Positions 1 through 9,179 of a DNA stretch of 64,000 nt are shown piece by piece. This DNA comes from Salinimicrobium catena (GTDB taxonomy: Bacteria; Bacteroidota; Bacteroidia; Flavobacteriales; Flavobacteriaceae). How positions within the stretch are numbered: position 1 is the first letter of the stretch; the number at the start of each line of letters is the position of its first letter. The notes under the pieces are model-generated. The model did not search any database. It saw nothing but the letters and a program-made list of their open reading frames with translations, and had not been told where the DNA came from. The translations under genes were made by a program, and so were the position numbers. The DNA is taken from contig NZ_FNGG01000002.1 of NCBI RefSeq assembly GCF_900102915.1, forward strand, positions 310,001 to 374,000, in the 5' to 3' direction.

Positions 1-26
1 TAAACAATTCATTAATCTTTTTTCAA

Positions 27-2753
27 ATGAAAAAAATTAAACTTTACCTGATGCTACTGGCGGCAAGTACGTTGCTGTTTACTTACTGTAGCAAGGAAGA
101 TGAAACAATTCCGGAAGATGTGAAATCTACTCTTTCCTTTGGAGCTGTTTTAAATGATCTGACCAATCGATCTGGATTAAAGCAGGCCCTGGACGACCTT
201 CCAGCCTGTTCTGATGATGCCCCTGCTTTTGTTGAAATTGTGCTGAGTGGGACTGAAGAAGTGGGTACTGCTGAAAACCCTCTGGTCATAGAAGTAAATC
301 CTACTCCGGGAGATTATGACGATGACGGTGTAGAAGAATATTTTACCGAAGAATCTCTTGAACTTGAATTAGAGCCGGGACCTTACTCCCTGGATTATTT
401 TGTGGTATATAATGGAGATCCTGCAGCCGAGTCAAGTGAGATCATTTGGGTTGCTCCTTTAGCCACAGGTGACTTTGCAAGTTGGGTAGACTCCCCACTT
501 CCTCTGGAATTTAACCTTGGAGCCGGAGTGAAAAAGTATGTTGATGTAGACGTCTTGTGTTATGATGATAGGATGGTCAATCAATACGGCTACCTTTTCT
601 TTGAGCTCGAACCAGGCGAAGTGGTTGACTTTTGCTTCTTTGCCAACTACTGTGATAATGACGGAAGGCATTATCCTGCAAATTATAGCGTAAACATCTG
701 GCGAGGTACAGATTCATCAGGAGTGGTATTATACACTGGTGAAGTCCCTGAAACAGGAATGAATGCAGACGGTGATTACTTTGCAAATCCGGTATGTCTG
801 GCTGTTCCTCATCCCGCTGATGGAGTGGCAGATGATGAGGCTTATCTTTATTATGAAGTGACTTTGGAAAGCTGGGAAGACAACTACGGAACCGTAGATG
901 CAATGGTTCTTAGTGGTACCCTTAGCTGGAATGATATTTCTGAAAATTTCACCGGTGAGGAGGAAGTCGAGTACAGGCACCTGCGGTTTAATTGCGAAGA
1001 CGATGGGAACGGAGGCCCTGTAGATTCTGATGATGACGGAATTATGGACGATTCTGATAATTGCCCCAATACCGCAAATGCCGATCAGGCCGACTCAGAT
1101 GAAGACGGGGTAGGTGATGCCTGTGACAATTGTAAGGATACTGCCAACCCCAACCAGGAAGACAGCGATGAAGACGGAACAGGGGATGCCTGTGAAGAAG
1201 CTGCTCCCGATTCAGATGAAGATGGTATTGCCGATGATGTAGATAACTGCCCTAAAACAGCAAATGCCGATCAGGCTGATGCTGATGAGGACGGGGTAGG
1301 TGATGCCTGTGACAATTGTAAGGATACTGCCAACCCCAACCAGGAAGACAGCGATGAAGACGGAACAGGGGATGCCTGTGAAGAAGCTGCTCCCGATTCA
1401 GATGAAGATGGTATTGCCGATGATGTTGATAACTGTCCGAATACCGCTAATGCCGATCAGGCTGATTCTGATGAAGACGGAGTAGGAGATGCCTGTGACA
1501 ACTGTCCAGATAATGCCAACCCGAACCAGGAAGACGGCGATGAAGATGGAACAGGTGATGCCTGCGAGGCTGCAGATGATGACGGCGATGGAATGGGTAA
1601 TGATGAAGACAACTGCCCCAATGTTTCGAATCCAGACCAGGCCGATGCGGATGGAGATGGAATAGGTGATGCCTGCGATAATTGCAAGGATACTGCAAAT
1701 CCAGACCAGGCTGATGCTGATTCTGATGGTGAGGGAGATGCCTGTGAAAATACAGGAAATCCGGGAGATGGTGGATCTTTGACCAATGGTGCTAACCACA
1801 CAGGAGAAATTATCTTGGGAGAATTAGATACTTGGTCTTTTACAGCTGATCAGGGAGATTTTATTCACCTAACAATGGCTCAAACTTCTGGTAATTTACG
1901 TCCATTAATTCGTTTACTTTCACCTTCAGGTGAATTGTTGGTTTCAGCTGGCAATGGCGGAACCATAACTGAACTTTTATTGGCCGACGCACCTGTAACC
2001 GGTACTTATCGAGTAATCGTTGGTGCTTGGGGAGCCAGTAGTAGTGGTGAATATGCGTTACGCTTAGCCCATGCACCTGAAGAATTTGTTGTTCCTTCCA
2101 ATGATGAAGGAGGTGAATTGACCAATGGTGGAAATCATTTGGGCCAAATACCTCTTGGTGATCTTGATCAATGGAGTTTTACAGCTGATGTTGGAGAATT
2201 TATTCATTTGTCGATTGGTAATACTTCAGGGGAATTCCGTCCGATTATACGTTTAATTTCACCATCGGGTGATGTGGTAAACTCTGCCGGAAACGGTGGC
2301 TTATCAACAGAAATGGTGGTTTATGATGCGCCCACAAGTGGAACTTATAGAGTTATCGTGAGTTCTTGGGGCGGGGTTTCAACTGGTGAATATGTTTTAC
2401 GTTTAGCTCAAGCTCCGACCGCTTTTGTGGTACCAAATGGGGATGAAGGTGGGAATTTAATTAACGGAACAGATTATTCAGGAAACATCCCTTTAGGGGA
2501 CCTTGATCAGTGGTCCTTAACAGTAAATCAAGGTAATTTTATTCATATTGCAGTAGGTCAAACTTCAGGTACGTTTAGACCAATTATACGTTTAATTTCA
2601 CCTACTGGTGATGTTGTGGCTTCTGCTGGAAACGGGGGAACATCTACTGAATTGGTAGTAAATAGCGCTCCTGAAAGTGGGACTTACCGAGTAATTCTAA
2701 GCTCTTGGGGAGGTTCTACTACAGGAGAATACACAATGACTCCAACTTGGTGA
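27..2753 (+). CDS. Surface lipoprotein with thrombospondin type 3 repeats and three PPC-like domains
   Basis: Predicted outer-membrane lipoprotein of unknown role. Residues 1-21 are a lipoprotein signal with lipobox FTYC; the following SKEDE fits the C-x-K-(D/E)2 signal known to send Bacteroidetes lipoproteins to the cell surface. Residues about 35-325 form a domain shared with four paralogues at 22583-28653 (shared anchors [26 protein letters not shown]). Residues about 332-575 are Asp-rich thrombospondin type 3 repeats (DSDEDG, DNCP), a calcium-binding fold. Residues about 582-908 hold three repeats of roughly 113 residues ([27 protein letters not shown]) that resemble prepeptidase C-terminal (PPC) beta-sandwiches. 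The gene stands alone, ending at a hairpin terminator. The repeat region contains a near-perfect internal duplication. A structural or adhesive surface role is inference. Confidence 0.8.
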   Translation: MKKIKLYLMLLAASTLLFTYCSKEDETIPEDVKSTLSFGAVLNDLTNRSGLKQALDDLPACSDDAPAFVEIVLSGTEEVGTAENPLVIEVNPTPGDYDDDGVEEYFTEESLELELEPGPYSLDYFVVYNGDPAAESSEIIWVAPLATGDFASWVDSPLPLEFNLGAGVKKYVDVDVLCYDDRMVNQYGYLFFELEPGEVVDFCFFANYCDNDGRHYPANYSVNIWRGTDSSGVVLYTGEVPETGMNADGDYFANPVCLAVPHPADGVADDEAYLYYEVTLESWEDNYGTVDAMVLSGTLSWNDISENFTGEEEVEYRHLRFNCEDDGNGGPVDSDDDGIMDDSDNCPNTANADQADSDEDGVGDACDNCKDTANPNQEDSDEDGTGDACEEAAPDSDEDGIADDVDNCPKTANADQADADEDGVGDACDNCKDTANPNQEDSDEDGTGDACEEAAPDSDEDGIADDVDNCPNTANADQADSDEDGVGDACDNCPDNANPNQEDGDEDGTGDACEAADDDGDGMGNDEDNCPNVSNPDQADADGDGIGDACDNCKDTANPDQADADSDGEGDACENTGNPGDGGSLTNGANHTGEIILGELDTWSFTADQGDFIHLTMAQTSGNLRPLIRLLSPSGELLVSAGNGGTITELLLADAPVTGTYRVIVGAWGASSSGEYALRLAHAPEEFVVPSNDEGGELTNGGNHLGQIPLGDLDQWSFTADVGEFIHLSIGNTSGEFRPIIRLISPSGDVVNSAGNGGLSTEMVVYDAPTSGTYRVIVSSWGGVSTGEYVLRLAQAPTAFVVPNGDEGGNLINGTDYSGNIPLGDLDQWSLTVNQGNFIHIAVGQTSGTFRPIIRLISPTGDVVASAGNGGTSTELVVNSAPESGTYRVILSSWGGSTTGEYTMTPTW
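1104..1426 (+). repeat. 186-bp period tandem duplication within the calcium-repeat region
   Basis: Bases 1104-1240 and 1290-1426 are identical over 137 bp by eye, offset by 186 bp (62 codons). The unit encodes two to three thrombospondin type 3 motifs, and a more diverged third unit follows from about 1440. Identity at the DNA level, including third codon positions, points to recent duplication or gene conversion rather than protein-level selection alone. Confidence 0.85.
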
Positions 2754-2779
2754 TAACATTATATTTTGGTTTAATAAGT

Positions 2780-2812
2780 AAAAGGAGTCGTTACATTGCG
2801 GCTCCTTTTTTT
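2780..2812 (+). terminator. Rho-independent terminator after the first lipoprotein gene
   Basis: Arms AAAAGGAGTCG and CGGCTCCTTTT pair with one G-T wobble around an 8-base loop, followed by a run of T. It lies 27 bases after the stop codon. Confidence 0.8.
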
Positions 2813-2882
2813 ACTATAGAAAGAATCCGTTACAAGATCTTCACAGGTTTCGTACTTTTACAAAGTAACCAATCTAATCATT

Positions 2883-3305
2883 ATGACCCAAAAGGAAATT
2901 CGCGAGCTGTCAAAAAAAGTGTGCAAGAACACGCTCATGGAAACCCTTGAAATTGAATTTACTGAAGCCGGAGAAGACTTCCTTGTTGCTACAATGCCTG
3001 TTACACCTAAAGTGCATCAGCCCGATGGCGTCTTACACGGTGGGGCCACAGTTGCCCTGGCAGAAAGCGTGGGCAGCATGGCCAGTTATCTTTTTCTGGA
3101 TACAGATGAATTCTACGTTCGCGGCATTGAGATCGCGGCCAACCATATAAAAAGCATTTCTGAAGGCTTTGTAATTGCCAAAGCGACTTACCTGCATAAG
3201 GGCAGGACCACCCAGCTTTGGGACATTCGCATCACAGATGAATCCGAAAACCTTATTTCGGTAGTGAAATTGACCACGATCACCCTTCCAAAAAAGAAGC
3301 AGTAA
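2883..3305 (+). CDS. menI: Hotdog-fold acyl-CoA thioesterase, probable DHNA-CoA hydrolase
   Basis: A 140-residue single hotdog domain of the PaaI/EntH/MenI family. The segment HQPDGVLHGG followed by VALAES is the characteristic active-site helix region, with the Glu (AES) as the likely catalytic residue. The stop codon overlaps the start of the isochorismate synthase gene (TAATG), so the two are probably translationally coupled, and menD follows. This setting supports hydrolysis of 1,4-dihydroxy-2-naphthoyl-CoA in menaquinone synthesis. The family is broad in substrate, so the menI assignment rests on context; a general phenylacetyl-CoA-like thioesterase remains possible. Confidence 0.75.
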   Translation: MTQKEIRELSKKVCKNTLMETLEIEFTEAGEDFLVATMPVTPKVHQPDGVLHGGATVALAESVGSMASYLFLDTDEFYVRGIEIAANHIKSISEGFVIAKATYLHKGRTTQLWDIRITDESENLISVVKLTTITLPKKKQ

Positions 3306-4471
3306 TGACCGAAGAACAGTTTTTTGACCGGCTTGGGAAGCAGTACGCCCAAAATTTACCTTTTGTAGCTTACAGGAAGCCGGGCGAAAATAGTGGAACC
3401 GCATTTTTGCAGAAGTCGGCTGAAATATTCTATTCTGAAGAACTTACTGAAAAAGGCTTCGTTTTTGCCCCTTTTGACGATAAGGAGCAGAAATTTCTTA
3501 TTCCTGAAAAGGGATCTGAAAAGATCATTTTCGAGACTTCCGGACTCACTTCTGGTGAGGAAAATCCTTCTGTTGATGCTCCTTCCGAAGCAGATAATCC
3601 AGCAAAAGAAGAACATGTTTCCCTGGTAAAAAGTGCATTGGAAAAATTGAAATCCGGAGAACTGGAAAAAGTGGTGCTTTCCAGAAAAGAGGAGATCAAT
3701 ATTCCTGGAGTAGATCCTGTAGAGTTGTTTCGCAGGCTCCTTAAAACTTATCCTGCTGCTTTTGTCTATCTCTGGTATCATCCGGCCACTAAGGTTTGGC
3801 TTGCCGCAACGCCCGAGACTTTATTAAAGGTGGAAGGCAATAGATTCAAGACCATGGCTTTGGCCGGCACTCAGAAATATCAGGGAACTACAGAAGTTGA
3901 GTGGAGAGATAAGGAAAAGCAGGAACAACTTTTTGTGACAGATTCTATTCTTAAGAATCTTGAAAAGGCCGGTGTCTCTACGGAAGAGATCCAGAGGTCT
4001 GAAGTATATACCACCAAAGCAGGAAATTTACTCCATTTGAGAACCGATATTACTGGTCAAATTCCAAGCACCAAATTCCAAATTCCAAATTCGGAAAAGG
4101 CAGGTGTGAACGCTTTAGTTGCAGCCCTTCACCCCACCCCGGCGGTGTGCGGACTTCCGAAGAAAAAAGCCAAAGAATTTATCCTTTCTGAAGAGGGGTA
4201 TGACCGGGAATTTTACACTGGGTTTTTGGGGGAATTGAATCTTCAAAAAAATATACAGCGCTCCAGAACGAGAAGGAATGTGGAAAACCTTGCTTATCGT
4301 GCGGTGAAACAGGAAACAGCGCTTTATGTCAACCTTAGGTGCATGAAGATAGAAGACGACACTGTCAGTATTTTTGTTGGAGGCGGGATTACCAAAGATT
4401 CCGATCCCGTGGCAGAGTGGGAAGAAACGGTCAATAAATCCCAGACCATGAAAAAAGTGCTTTTTAAATAA
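3305..4471 (+). CDS. menF: Isochorismate synthase (chorismate-binding family)
   Basis: Converts chorismate to isochorismate, the first committed step of menaquinone synthesis. The 388-residue protein shows the chorismate-binding enzyme core: KVVLSRK, AATPETLLKVEG, MALAGT, LHPTPAVCG, ReFYTGFLGE, and the C-terminal GGGIT...EWEETVNKS. The length fits MenF/EntC. It overlaps the thioesterase gene upstream by one base and precedes menD, as in a men operon. One oddity: between DITG and the conserved ALHPTPAV lies a short extra peptide, encoded by an AAATTCCAA-rich repeat at 4058-4094, which looks like an in-frame insertion in a loop. Function is probably retained because the conserved blocks on both sides are intact. 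Confidence 0.92.
   Translation: MTEEQFFDRLGKQYAQNLPFVAYRKPGENSGTAFLQKSAEIFYSEELTEKGFVFAPFDDKEQKFLIPEKGSEKIIFETSGLTSGEENPSVDAPSEADNPAKEEHVSLVKSALEKLKSGELEKVVLSRKEEINIPGVDPVELFRRLLKTYPAAFVYLWYHPATKVWLAATPETLLKVEGNRFKTMALAGTQKYQGTTEVEWRDKEKQEQLFVTDSILKNLEKAGVSTEEIQRSEVYTTKAGNLLHLRTDITGQIPSTKFQIPNSEKAGVNALVAALHPTPAVCGLPKKKAKEFILSEEGYDREFYTGFLGELNLQKNIQRSRTRRNVENLAYRAVKQETALYVNLRCMKIEDDTVSIFVGGGITKDSDPVAEWEETVNKSQTMKKVLFK
4058..4094 (+). repeat. AAATTCCAA-iterated short repeat inside menF
   Basis: The unit AAATTCCAA or ATTCCAA occurs about four times in 37 bases and encodes a stretch rich in Q-I-P/F-Q-I-P-N. It sits in a poorly conserved loop of isochorismate synthase. Comparable AATTCC-rich runs are, to my recollection, dispersed in other Bacteroidetes genomes; that is memory, not a search. 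Confidence 0.6.
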
Positions 4472-4509
4472 GTCTTTGAAGTTCTTTGGAAATCGTAAAT
4501 TCGTGGACC

Positions 4510-4542
4510 AGACCTAACAGGTTTTCAAAACCTGTTAGGTCT
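4510..4542. repeat. Perfect 33-bp palindrome between menF and menD (REP-like)
   Basis: Two 16-base arms (AGACCTAACAGGTTTT and its exact complement) flank a single C. No T-run follows on either side, so it is not a typical terminator. It lies in the 89-bp gap between menF and menD. Its perfect symmetry suggests a dispersed palindromic element or a structured mRNA hairpin; no second copy was noticed in this window. Confidence 0.75.
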
Positions 4543-4560
4543 CCAAAAATTGATCAAATA

Positions 4561-6294
4561 GTGAAATACCCCAGAATACCAGTCGCCCGTTCCATCGTCG
4601 CTCTTTGCGAAGCCAAAAACATTCAGCATGTGGTGATCTCGCCGGGATCGAGGAACGCACCTCTTACCAACGGATTTGCATTGAACCCGAACATTTCCAC
4701 CTATAGCGTGGTTGACGAACGCTGTGCTGGATTTGTGGCGCTGGGTATGGCCCAGCAATTGGGAAAACCTGTAGCGGTGGTGTGTACCTCCGGGTCGGCA
4801 CTTCTCAATTATTATCCGGCTATTTCAGAAGCCTTTTACAGTGATATTCCGCTGGTGGTCATCTCCGCAGACAGGCCGGTAGAACGCATTGACATTGGGG
4901 ACGGACAAACCATCCGCCAAAAGAACGTTTTTGAGAATCACATTCTTTATTCAGCGAATCTGCATTCTGAACTGGTACTCGAAAATGAGGCTGTAGATAA
5001 AAAACTGCAGCAAAAGCAGTTTGAATCTCAGAAGCACAACGAACGGGAGATCAACCTTGCGTTGAACAAAGCTATTGAAGGAAAAGGTCCCGTTCACATC
5101 AATGTACCGTTTTACGAGCCTTTATACGATCTTGTAGAGGACGTGGAAGTGATTCCTATCCAGATCCTGCCAGAGGTAGTCGAAAGAACGTATTCTGAAA
5201 ATCAGCTGCAGGCGTATGCTGATTTATGGAACAAAGCGAAGCGAAAGATGGTGATCGTGGGGGTGGCCCAACCGAATGCTGTAGAACAACAATTCCTGGA
5301 CAGGCTGGCCGAAGATGAGTCGGTCATCGTCTTTACCGAAACCACTTCAAATGTGCATCATCCAAAGTTCTTCACCCGGATAGATACGGTGATTGGCCCT
5401 ATAGAAAAGGACGAAAACAAGGAGGAGATGTTCGAAGCTCTGCAACCCGACATCCTTTTGACTTTCGGAGGAATGATCGTATCCAAAAAGATCAAAGCCT
5501 TCCTTCGAAGTTACCAGCCAAAACACCACTGGCATATTGATACGAAAAAGGCTTACAACACCTTTTTCTGCCTCAACAAACATTTTGAAACTTCGGTAAA
5601 TTCATTTTTCACTCACTTCTTTCCGCTGACCAAAGAAGTGGAAAGCACTTACGCCCAATTTTGGCAGGAGGTGAGAAGCAGGCGACAGGTGCGCCACGAT
5701 GAATATATGGACAGGATCCCATATTCAGATCTTAAGGCCATGCAGGCTGTTGTTCCCCGAATGCCCGAAGGTCACATTTTACACCTGGCCAACAGTTCAA
5801 CCATAAGGTACGCGCAGCTTTTTAAATGGAAGGAGAGCCTTAGTATCTACTGTAACCGTGGCACCAGCGGAATTGACGGCAGCATATCCACTTCAGTGGG
5901 GGCGGCCATGATCTCGAACGAGCCGGTCCTGATGATCACCGGTGACCTGAGCTTTTTCTACGACAGTAACGCTTTATGGAACAATTACATTCCGAAGAAC
6001 TACAGAATTATCATTCTGAACAACCAGGGTGGCGGGATCTTCAGGATACTTCCGGGAGATAAGAATTTCGAAATTTTTGATACCTACTTTGAAACCGTGC
6101 ATGAGCTTAACGCCAAACCTGTTTGTGATCTGCATGGCTTTGAGTATGCTTCAGCCAGTTCTTCCCAAGAAATAGAGATGCGGCTAAATGGCTTTTTTGA
6201 TGCTTCAGAAAAACCGAAAGTGCTGGAGATCTTCACCCCGAGAAAGGTAAATGACGAGGTGTTGCTGGAATACTTCAGCTTTATGAAGGATTGA
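4561..6294 (+). CDS. menD: 2-succinyl-5-enolpyruvyl-6-hydroxy-3-cyclohexene-1-carboxylate synthase
   Basis: Thiamine-diphosphate enzyme that joins 2-oxoglutarate to isochorismate in menaquinone synthesis. The N-terminal block VVISPGSRNAPL, the TPP-domain Glu region (VVDERCAGFVALG), CTSGSALLNYYPA and the C-terminal TPP/Mg2+ region (MITGDLSFFYDSNAL...NNQGGGIF) are all present. The reading frame is open from an ATG at 4486, but translation from there would run through the 33-bp palindrome. The GTG at 4561 gives an N-terminus (KYPRIPVARSIV) that starts where MenD homologues usually start and a normal length of 577 residues, so it is preferred. It lies 89 bp after menF on the same strand. Confidence 0.93.
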   Translation: MKYPRIPVARSIVALCEAKNIQHVVISPGSRNAPLTNGFALNPNISTYSVVDERCAGFVALGMAQQLGKPVAVVCTSGSALLNYYPAISEAFYSDIPLVVISADRPVERIDIGDGQTIRQKNVFENHILYSANLHSELVLENEAVDKKLQQKQFESQKHNEREINLALNKAIEGKGPVHINVPFYEPLYDLVEDVEVIPIQILPEVVERTYSENQLQAYADLWNKAKRKMVIVGVAQPNAVEQQFLDRLAEDESVIVFTETTSNVHHPKFFTRIDTVIGPIEKDENKEEMFEALQPDILLTFGGMIVSKKIKAFLRSYQPKHHWHIDTKKAYNTFFCLNKHFETSVNSFFTHFFPLTKEVESTYAQFWQEVRSRRQVRHDEYMDRIPYSDLKAMQAVVPRMPEGHILHLANSSTIRYAQLFKWKESLSIYCNRGTSGIDGSISTSVGAAMISNEPVLMITGDLSFFYDSNALWNNYIPKNYRIIILNNQGGGIFRILPGDKNFEIFDTYFETVHELNAKPVCDLHGFEYASASSSQEIEMRLNGFFDASEKPKVLEIFTPRKVNDEVLLEYFSFMKD

Positions 6295-6327
6295 AATCCT
6301 TCCGAAGAAAAGCCGTGAAAAATACAG

Positions 6328-6335
6328 TACCTTTG
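6328..6335 (+). promoter_or_regulatory. Candidate -7 element (TAnnTTTG) before the CvfB-like gene
   Basis: TACCTTTG matches the Bacteroidetes -7 consensus, 17 bases before the ATG at 6353. No good -33 TTTG at the right spacing was seen, so this is a partial promoter match. Confidence 0.45.
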
Positions 6336-6352
6336 CAGGATAAATTGAGATC

Positions 6353-7183
6353 ATGCTTACAATTGGCGAATACCATACTTTAAAGATAGACAGAGATACC
6401 GAACCGGGACTTTTCCTGAAAAATGAGGATGGCGATGAGGTTTTGTTGCCCAATAAGTACAAACCTGAAAACTATGAACTGGAAGATGAGCTTGAGGTTT
6501 TCGTGTACCTAGACCATGAGGAGCGGCCTGTAGCCACCACCCTGAAACCTTTCATCAAACTGGATGAATTTGGTTATCTAAAGTGCGTTGAGGTTTCTGA
6601 TATTGGGGCTTTTTTGGACTGGGGGCTGGAAAAACACCTTTTTGTGCCCTTTAAGGAACAGGTGACAAAAATGCGAAAAGGCGATCGTTATCTCGTTTTC
6701 TGTTACCTAGATGAGCTTACCGGCAGACTGGTGGCATCGAGCAAGACGAATGCATTCCTCGATAATACAGAACTGACCGTAGAGCCTTTTGAAGAAGTAG
6801 AACTTATTGTAAGCAATCCTACCGAATTGGGCTGGAACGTGATCGTGAATCAGTTGCACCGCGGATTGCTTTACAAAGATGATGTTTTTCAAAAACTGCA
6901 CACCGGCGATAAATTAACGGGATACGTCAAGAAAACCCGTCCTGACGGAAAGATAGATGTGACACTGCAAAGGCCTGGCTACAGGAGCATTGAGCCTAAT
7001 GCCCAGGAGTTACTTACCATTCTCGAGTTAAAAGGAGGTTTTTTGAAACTTACCGATAAATCTTCGCCTGAAGAGATACAAAAGCAGTTGCAAATGAGCA
7101 AAAAGAGCTTTAAAAGGGCGCTGGGGAATCTTTACAAACAGCGGCTGGTAGATATTAAAGACAGCGGAATTTATCTCAAATAA
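6353..7183 (+). CDS. CvfB-like S1 RNA-binding protein
   Basis: A 276-residue protein of the CvfB/YitL family. The N-terminus (LTIGEYHTLKI...LLPNKY) and the central part form successive S1-type OB folds (GAFLDWGLEKHLFVPF at about residues 83-98; LHTGDKLTGYVKKTRPDGKIDVTL at about 180-205), and the last 60 residues form a winged helix (SPEEIQKQLQMSKKSFKRAL). Family members bind RNA and affect expression of secreted factors in Firmicutes; the role in Bacteroidetes is not established. It has its own -7-like element and lies 58 bp after menD. Its 3' end overlaps a minus-strand gene by 13 bp. Confidence 0.85.
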   Translation: MLTIGEYHTLKIDRDTEPGLFLKNEDGDEVLLPNKYKPENYELEDELEVFVYLDHEERPVATTLKPFIKLDEFGYLKCVEVSDIGAFLDWGLEKHLFVPFKEQVTKMRKGDRYLVFCYLDELTGRLVASSKTNAFLDNTELTVEPFEEVELIVSNPTELGWNVIVNQLHRGLLYKDDVFQKLHTGDKLTGYVKKTRPDGKIDVTLQRPGYRSIEPNAQELLTILELKGGFLKLTDKSSPEEIQKQLQMSKKSFKRALGNLYKQRLVDIKDSGIYLK

Positions 7184-7674
7184 GGATTGTAGTTATTGGG
7201 TGAGACAAAGCCTCTTACCCTGCCGCGGGAATGTAGCGGACTGCTAAATAGTGGCACCTGAATGTCTTCGTAAGCCGGGATCTTTTTCTTCCCTGTGTAG
7301 ATGTCATAATTGGAACTGCGGTCGTGAATTCTAAAATCGTTGGTCACCTCGATCATTCCCTGTTCAGATCGGCTTAAATTGGGCATGGGTGATTCCAGTT
7401 CAATATAGCGGCTTTCTTTTTCATAGCGTTCTCTCTCCATGACAGCCACCAAATTCACTTCTCTTTTCACTTCTTTACTAAAATTAACTTCAGTTAAAGT
7501 GAGATTTTGAGAAGGTATTGCGGGAGCCAGTAAGGACAGACTGGGAACGGTTCTTCTCTCGAGGCCGAAATCAGCTGTTTCGCCTACAGAGATCGCAGCC
7601 GGAATTTCAAATTCCTGAGCAGATCCTGTGGCAGAAAATAAGAGAAAGGCTATTATGACAGGCAGGTATTTCAT
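7171..7674 (-). CDS. Hypothetical secreted protein
   Basis: A 167-residue protein not recognised as a named family. Residues 1-19 are a clear signal peptide (hydrophobic core, ATGSAQ cleavage region). The rest is polar with no obvious membrane segment; the C-terminus (GFVSPNNYNPYLR) is rich in Asn and Pro. It converges with the CvfB-like gene and overlaps its 3' end by 13 bp. A periplasmic location is inferred; no function can be proposed. Confidence 0.65.
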   Translation of the reverse strand: MKYLPVIIAFLLFSATGSAQEFEIPAAISVGETADFGLERRTVPSLSLLAPAIPSQNLTLTEVNFSKEVKREVNLVAVMERERYEKESRYIELESPMPNLSRSEQGMIEVTNDFRIHDRSSNYDIYTGKKKIPAYEDIQVPLFSSPLHSRGRVRGFVSPNNYNPYLR

Positions 7675-7836
7675 TTAGTCGTTTTTCTTTCAGAAATCAA
7701 AAACCATACAAATATTGCAAAAGAATGTCTGGCGGGCAAGTTTCCCTTTGAAAAGCCTCATAGCTGAAAAACATTTTTTTTCTCCCGGTACTTAAATTAA
7801 AAATCTATTTTAGAGGCCAATCAAAAACACTTAGCA

Positions 7837-8244
7837 ATGAAAAAATTTATTTGCCTGTTCTTCCTCGGGTTCATCGGGTTTCAGTCTCAGGCGCAGGAAA
7901 GCAGTGACCTTCAGCAAAAGGCGGTTAGTCTTATCGAAATGACTTCAGGACAACAATTCGATATTATGTTGGATCCTATTGTAAAAATGATCCCGGAAAA
8001 GAACCAGGAAGCCTTTAAAAATGAAATGATGGCCAGTCTAGATGATGTTTATACACGCCTTGCAAAGATCTATACAGAAAAGTTTACTGAAGAAGAGCTT
8101 GATCAGATACTTGCCTTTTACAATACTCCTGTGGGAAAAAAGATGAGGGACATCACTCCTGAACTTACCAAGAGAGGTATGGAAATAGGGCAGGAATGGG
8201 GAATGCAATTGCAGCCCATCATGATGAAATACATGCAGGAATAG
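7837..8244 (+). CDS. DUF2059 family secreted protein
   Basis: A 135-residue protein with a signal peptide (residues 1-19, SQAQ cleavage region) followed by a DUF2059-type helical domain. The family signature ILAFYNTPVGKKM is present near residues 88-100, followed by PELTKRGMEIGQEW. DUF2059 proteins are periplasmic and of unknown function. It is separate from menB: a hairpin terminator stands 28 bases after its stop codon. Confidence 0.8.
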   Translation: MKKFICLFFLGFIGFQSQAQESSDLQQKAVSLIEMTSGQQFDIMLDPIVKMIPEKNQEAFKNEMMASLDDVYTRLAKIYTEKFTEEELDQILAFYNTPVGKKMRDITPELTKRGMEIGQEWGMQLQPIMMKYMQE

Positions 8245-8271
8245 TATTTTTCCGCAGAAAAGCAAAATAAG

Positions 8272-8298
8272 GTCTGCCCGCTAAAGGCGGACTTTTTT
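8272..8298 (+). terminator. Rho-independent terminator after the DUF2059 gene
   Basis: GTCTGCC and GGCGGAC pair (one wobble) around a 7-base loop and are followed by six T. It separates the DUF2059 gene from menB. Confidence 0.75.
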
Positions 8299-8339
8299 AT
8301 TGGCCTTGAAAAGGCTATTTTTACTGAAATTATTTGACT

Positions 8340-9179
8340 ATGGCTACTATTGATTGGAAAACAGCAAAAGAATACGAAGATATCACCTATAAAAAAGCGA
8401 ACGGCGTAGCAAGGATCGCCTTTAACAGACCCGATGTTCGCAATGCCTTTAGGCCGAAGACCACCAGTGAACTGTATGACGCTTTTTATGATGCGCAGGA
8501 GGATACCTCTATTGGCGTGGTATTGCTTTCTGCGGAAGGGCCTTCGTCTAAGGACGGTGTTTATTCCTTCTGCAGCGGAGGAGATCAGAAAGCACGGGGG
8601 CACCAGGGATATGTGGGAGAAGACGGCATGCACCGCCTGAATATTCTGGAAGTGCAGCGCCTGATCCGTTTTATGCCTAAAGCGGTCATCGCTGTCGTTC
8701 CCGGCTGGGCAGTAGGCGGCGGACACAGTTTGCACGTGGTTTGTGACCTCACTCTTGCCAGTAAAGAACATGCGATCTTTAAACAAACCGATGCCGATGT
8801 GACCAGTTTTGATGGGGGATACGGATCGGCTTATCTTGCTAAAATGGTGGGCCAGAAAAAGGCTCGTGAGATCTTCTTTTTGGGTCGAAATTATTCGGCG
8901 CAGGAAGCCTTTCAAATGGGAATGGTAAATGCCGTTATCCCACATGAGGAGCTGGAAGACACGGCTTATGGGTGGGCACAGGAGATCCTGGCTAAATCCC
9001 CAACTTCCATTAAAATGCTGAAATTTGCGATGAACCTTACCGATGACGGGATGGTGGGGCAACAGGTTTTCGCGGGAGAAGCCACCCGCCTGGCCTACAT
9101 GACCGATGAGGCCAAGGAGGGAAGGAATGCTTTCCTGGAGAAAAGAAAACCTAACTTTGAGAAAAAATGGATCCCGTAA
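8340..9179 (+). CDS. menB: 1,4-dihydroxy-2-naphthoyl-CoA synthase
   Basis: Crotonase-fold enzyme that closes the naphthoquinone ring in menaquinone synthesis. Diagnostic MenB blocks are NAFRPKTTSEL, FCSGGDQKARG, VPGWAVGGGHSLH, TDADVTSFDGGYGSAYLA and the C-terminal EGRNAFLEKRKPNF. The ATG at 8340 (279 residues) is preferred over an in-frame TTG two codons earlier. The 3' end overlaps the PH-domain gene by 13 bp, so the three genes from here to 11195 probably form one transcript. It is separated from menF-menD by about 2 kb of unrelated genes. Confidence 0.95.
   Translation: MATIDWKTAKEYEDITYKKANGVARIAFNRPDVRNAFRPKTTSELYDAFYDAQEDTSIGVVLLSAEGPSSKDGVYSFCSGGDQKARGHQGYVGEDGMHRLNILEVQRLIRFMPKAVIAVVPGWAVGGGHSLHVVCDLTLASKEHAIFKQTDADVTSFDGGYGSAYLAKMVGQKKAREIFFLGRNYSAQEAFQMGMVNAVIPHEELEDTAYGWAQEILAKSPTSIKMLKFAMNLTDDGMVGQQVFAGEATRLAYMTDEAKEGRNAFLEKRKPNFEKKWIP

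Noticed and set aside
1104-1740. Regularly spaced repeats that might suggest a CRISPR array
   Set aside because: They lie in frame inside one ORF, encode thrombospondin type 3 motifs and the spacers are themselves repeats.
4486-4560. Longer menD starting at 4486
   Set aside because: It would translate the 33-bp palindrome and add 25 residues before the normal MenD N-terminus.
8118-9062. Antisense 314-codon ORF over menB
   Set aside because: It mirrors the codon structure of menB, has no recognisable domain and overlaps a certain gene completely.
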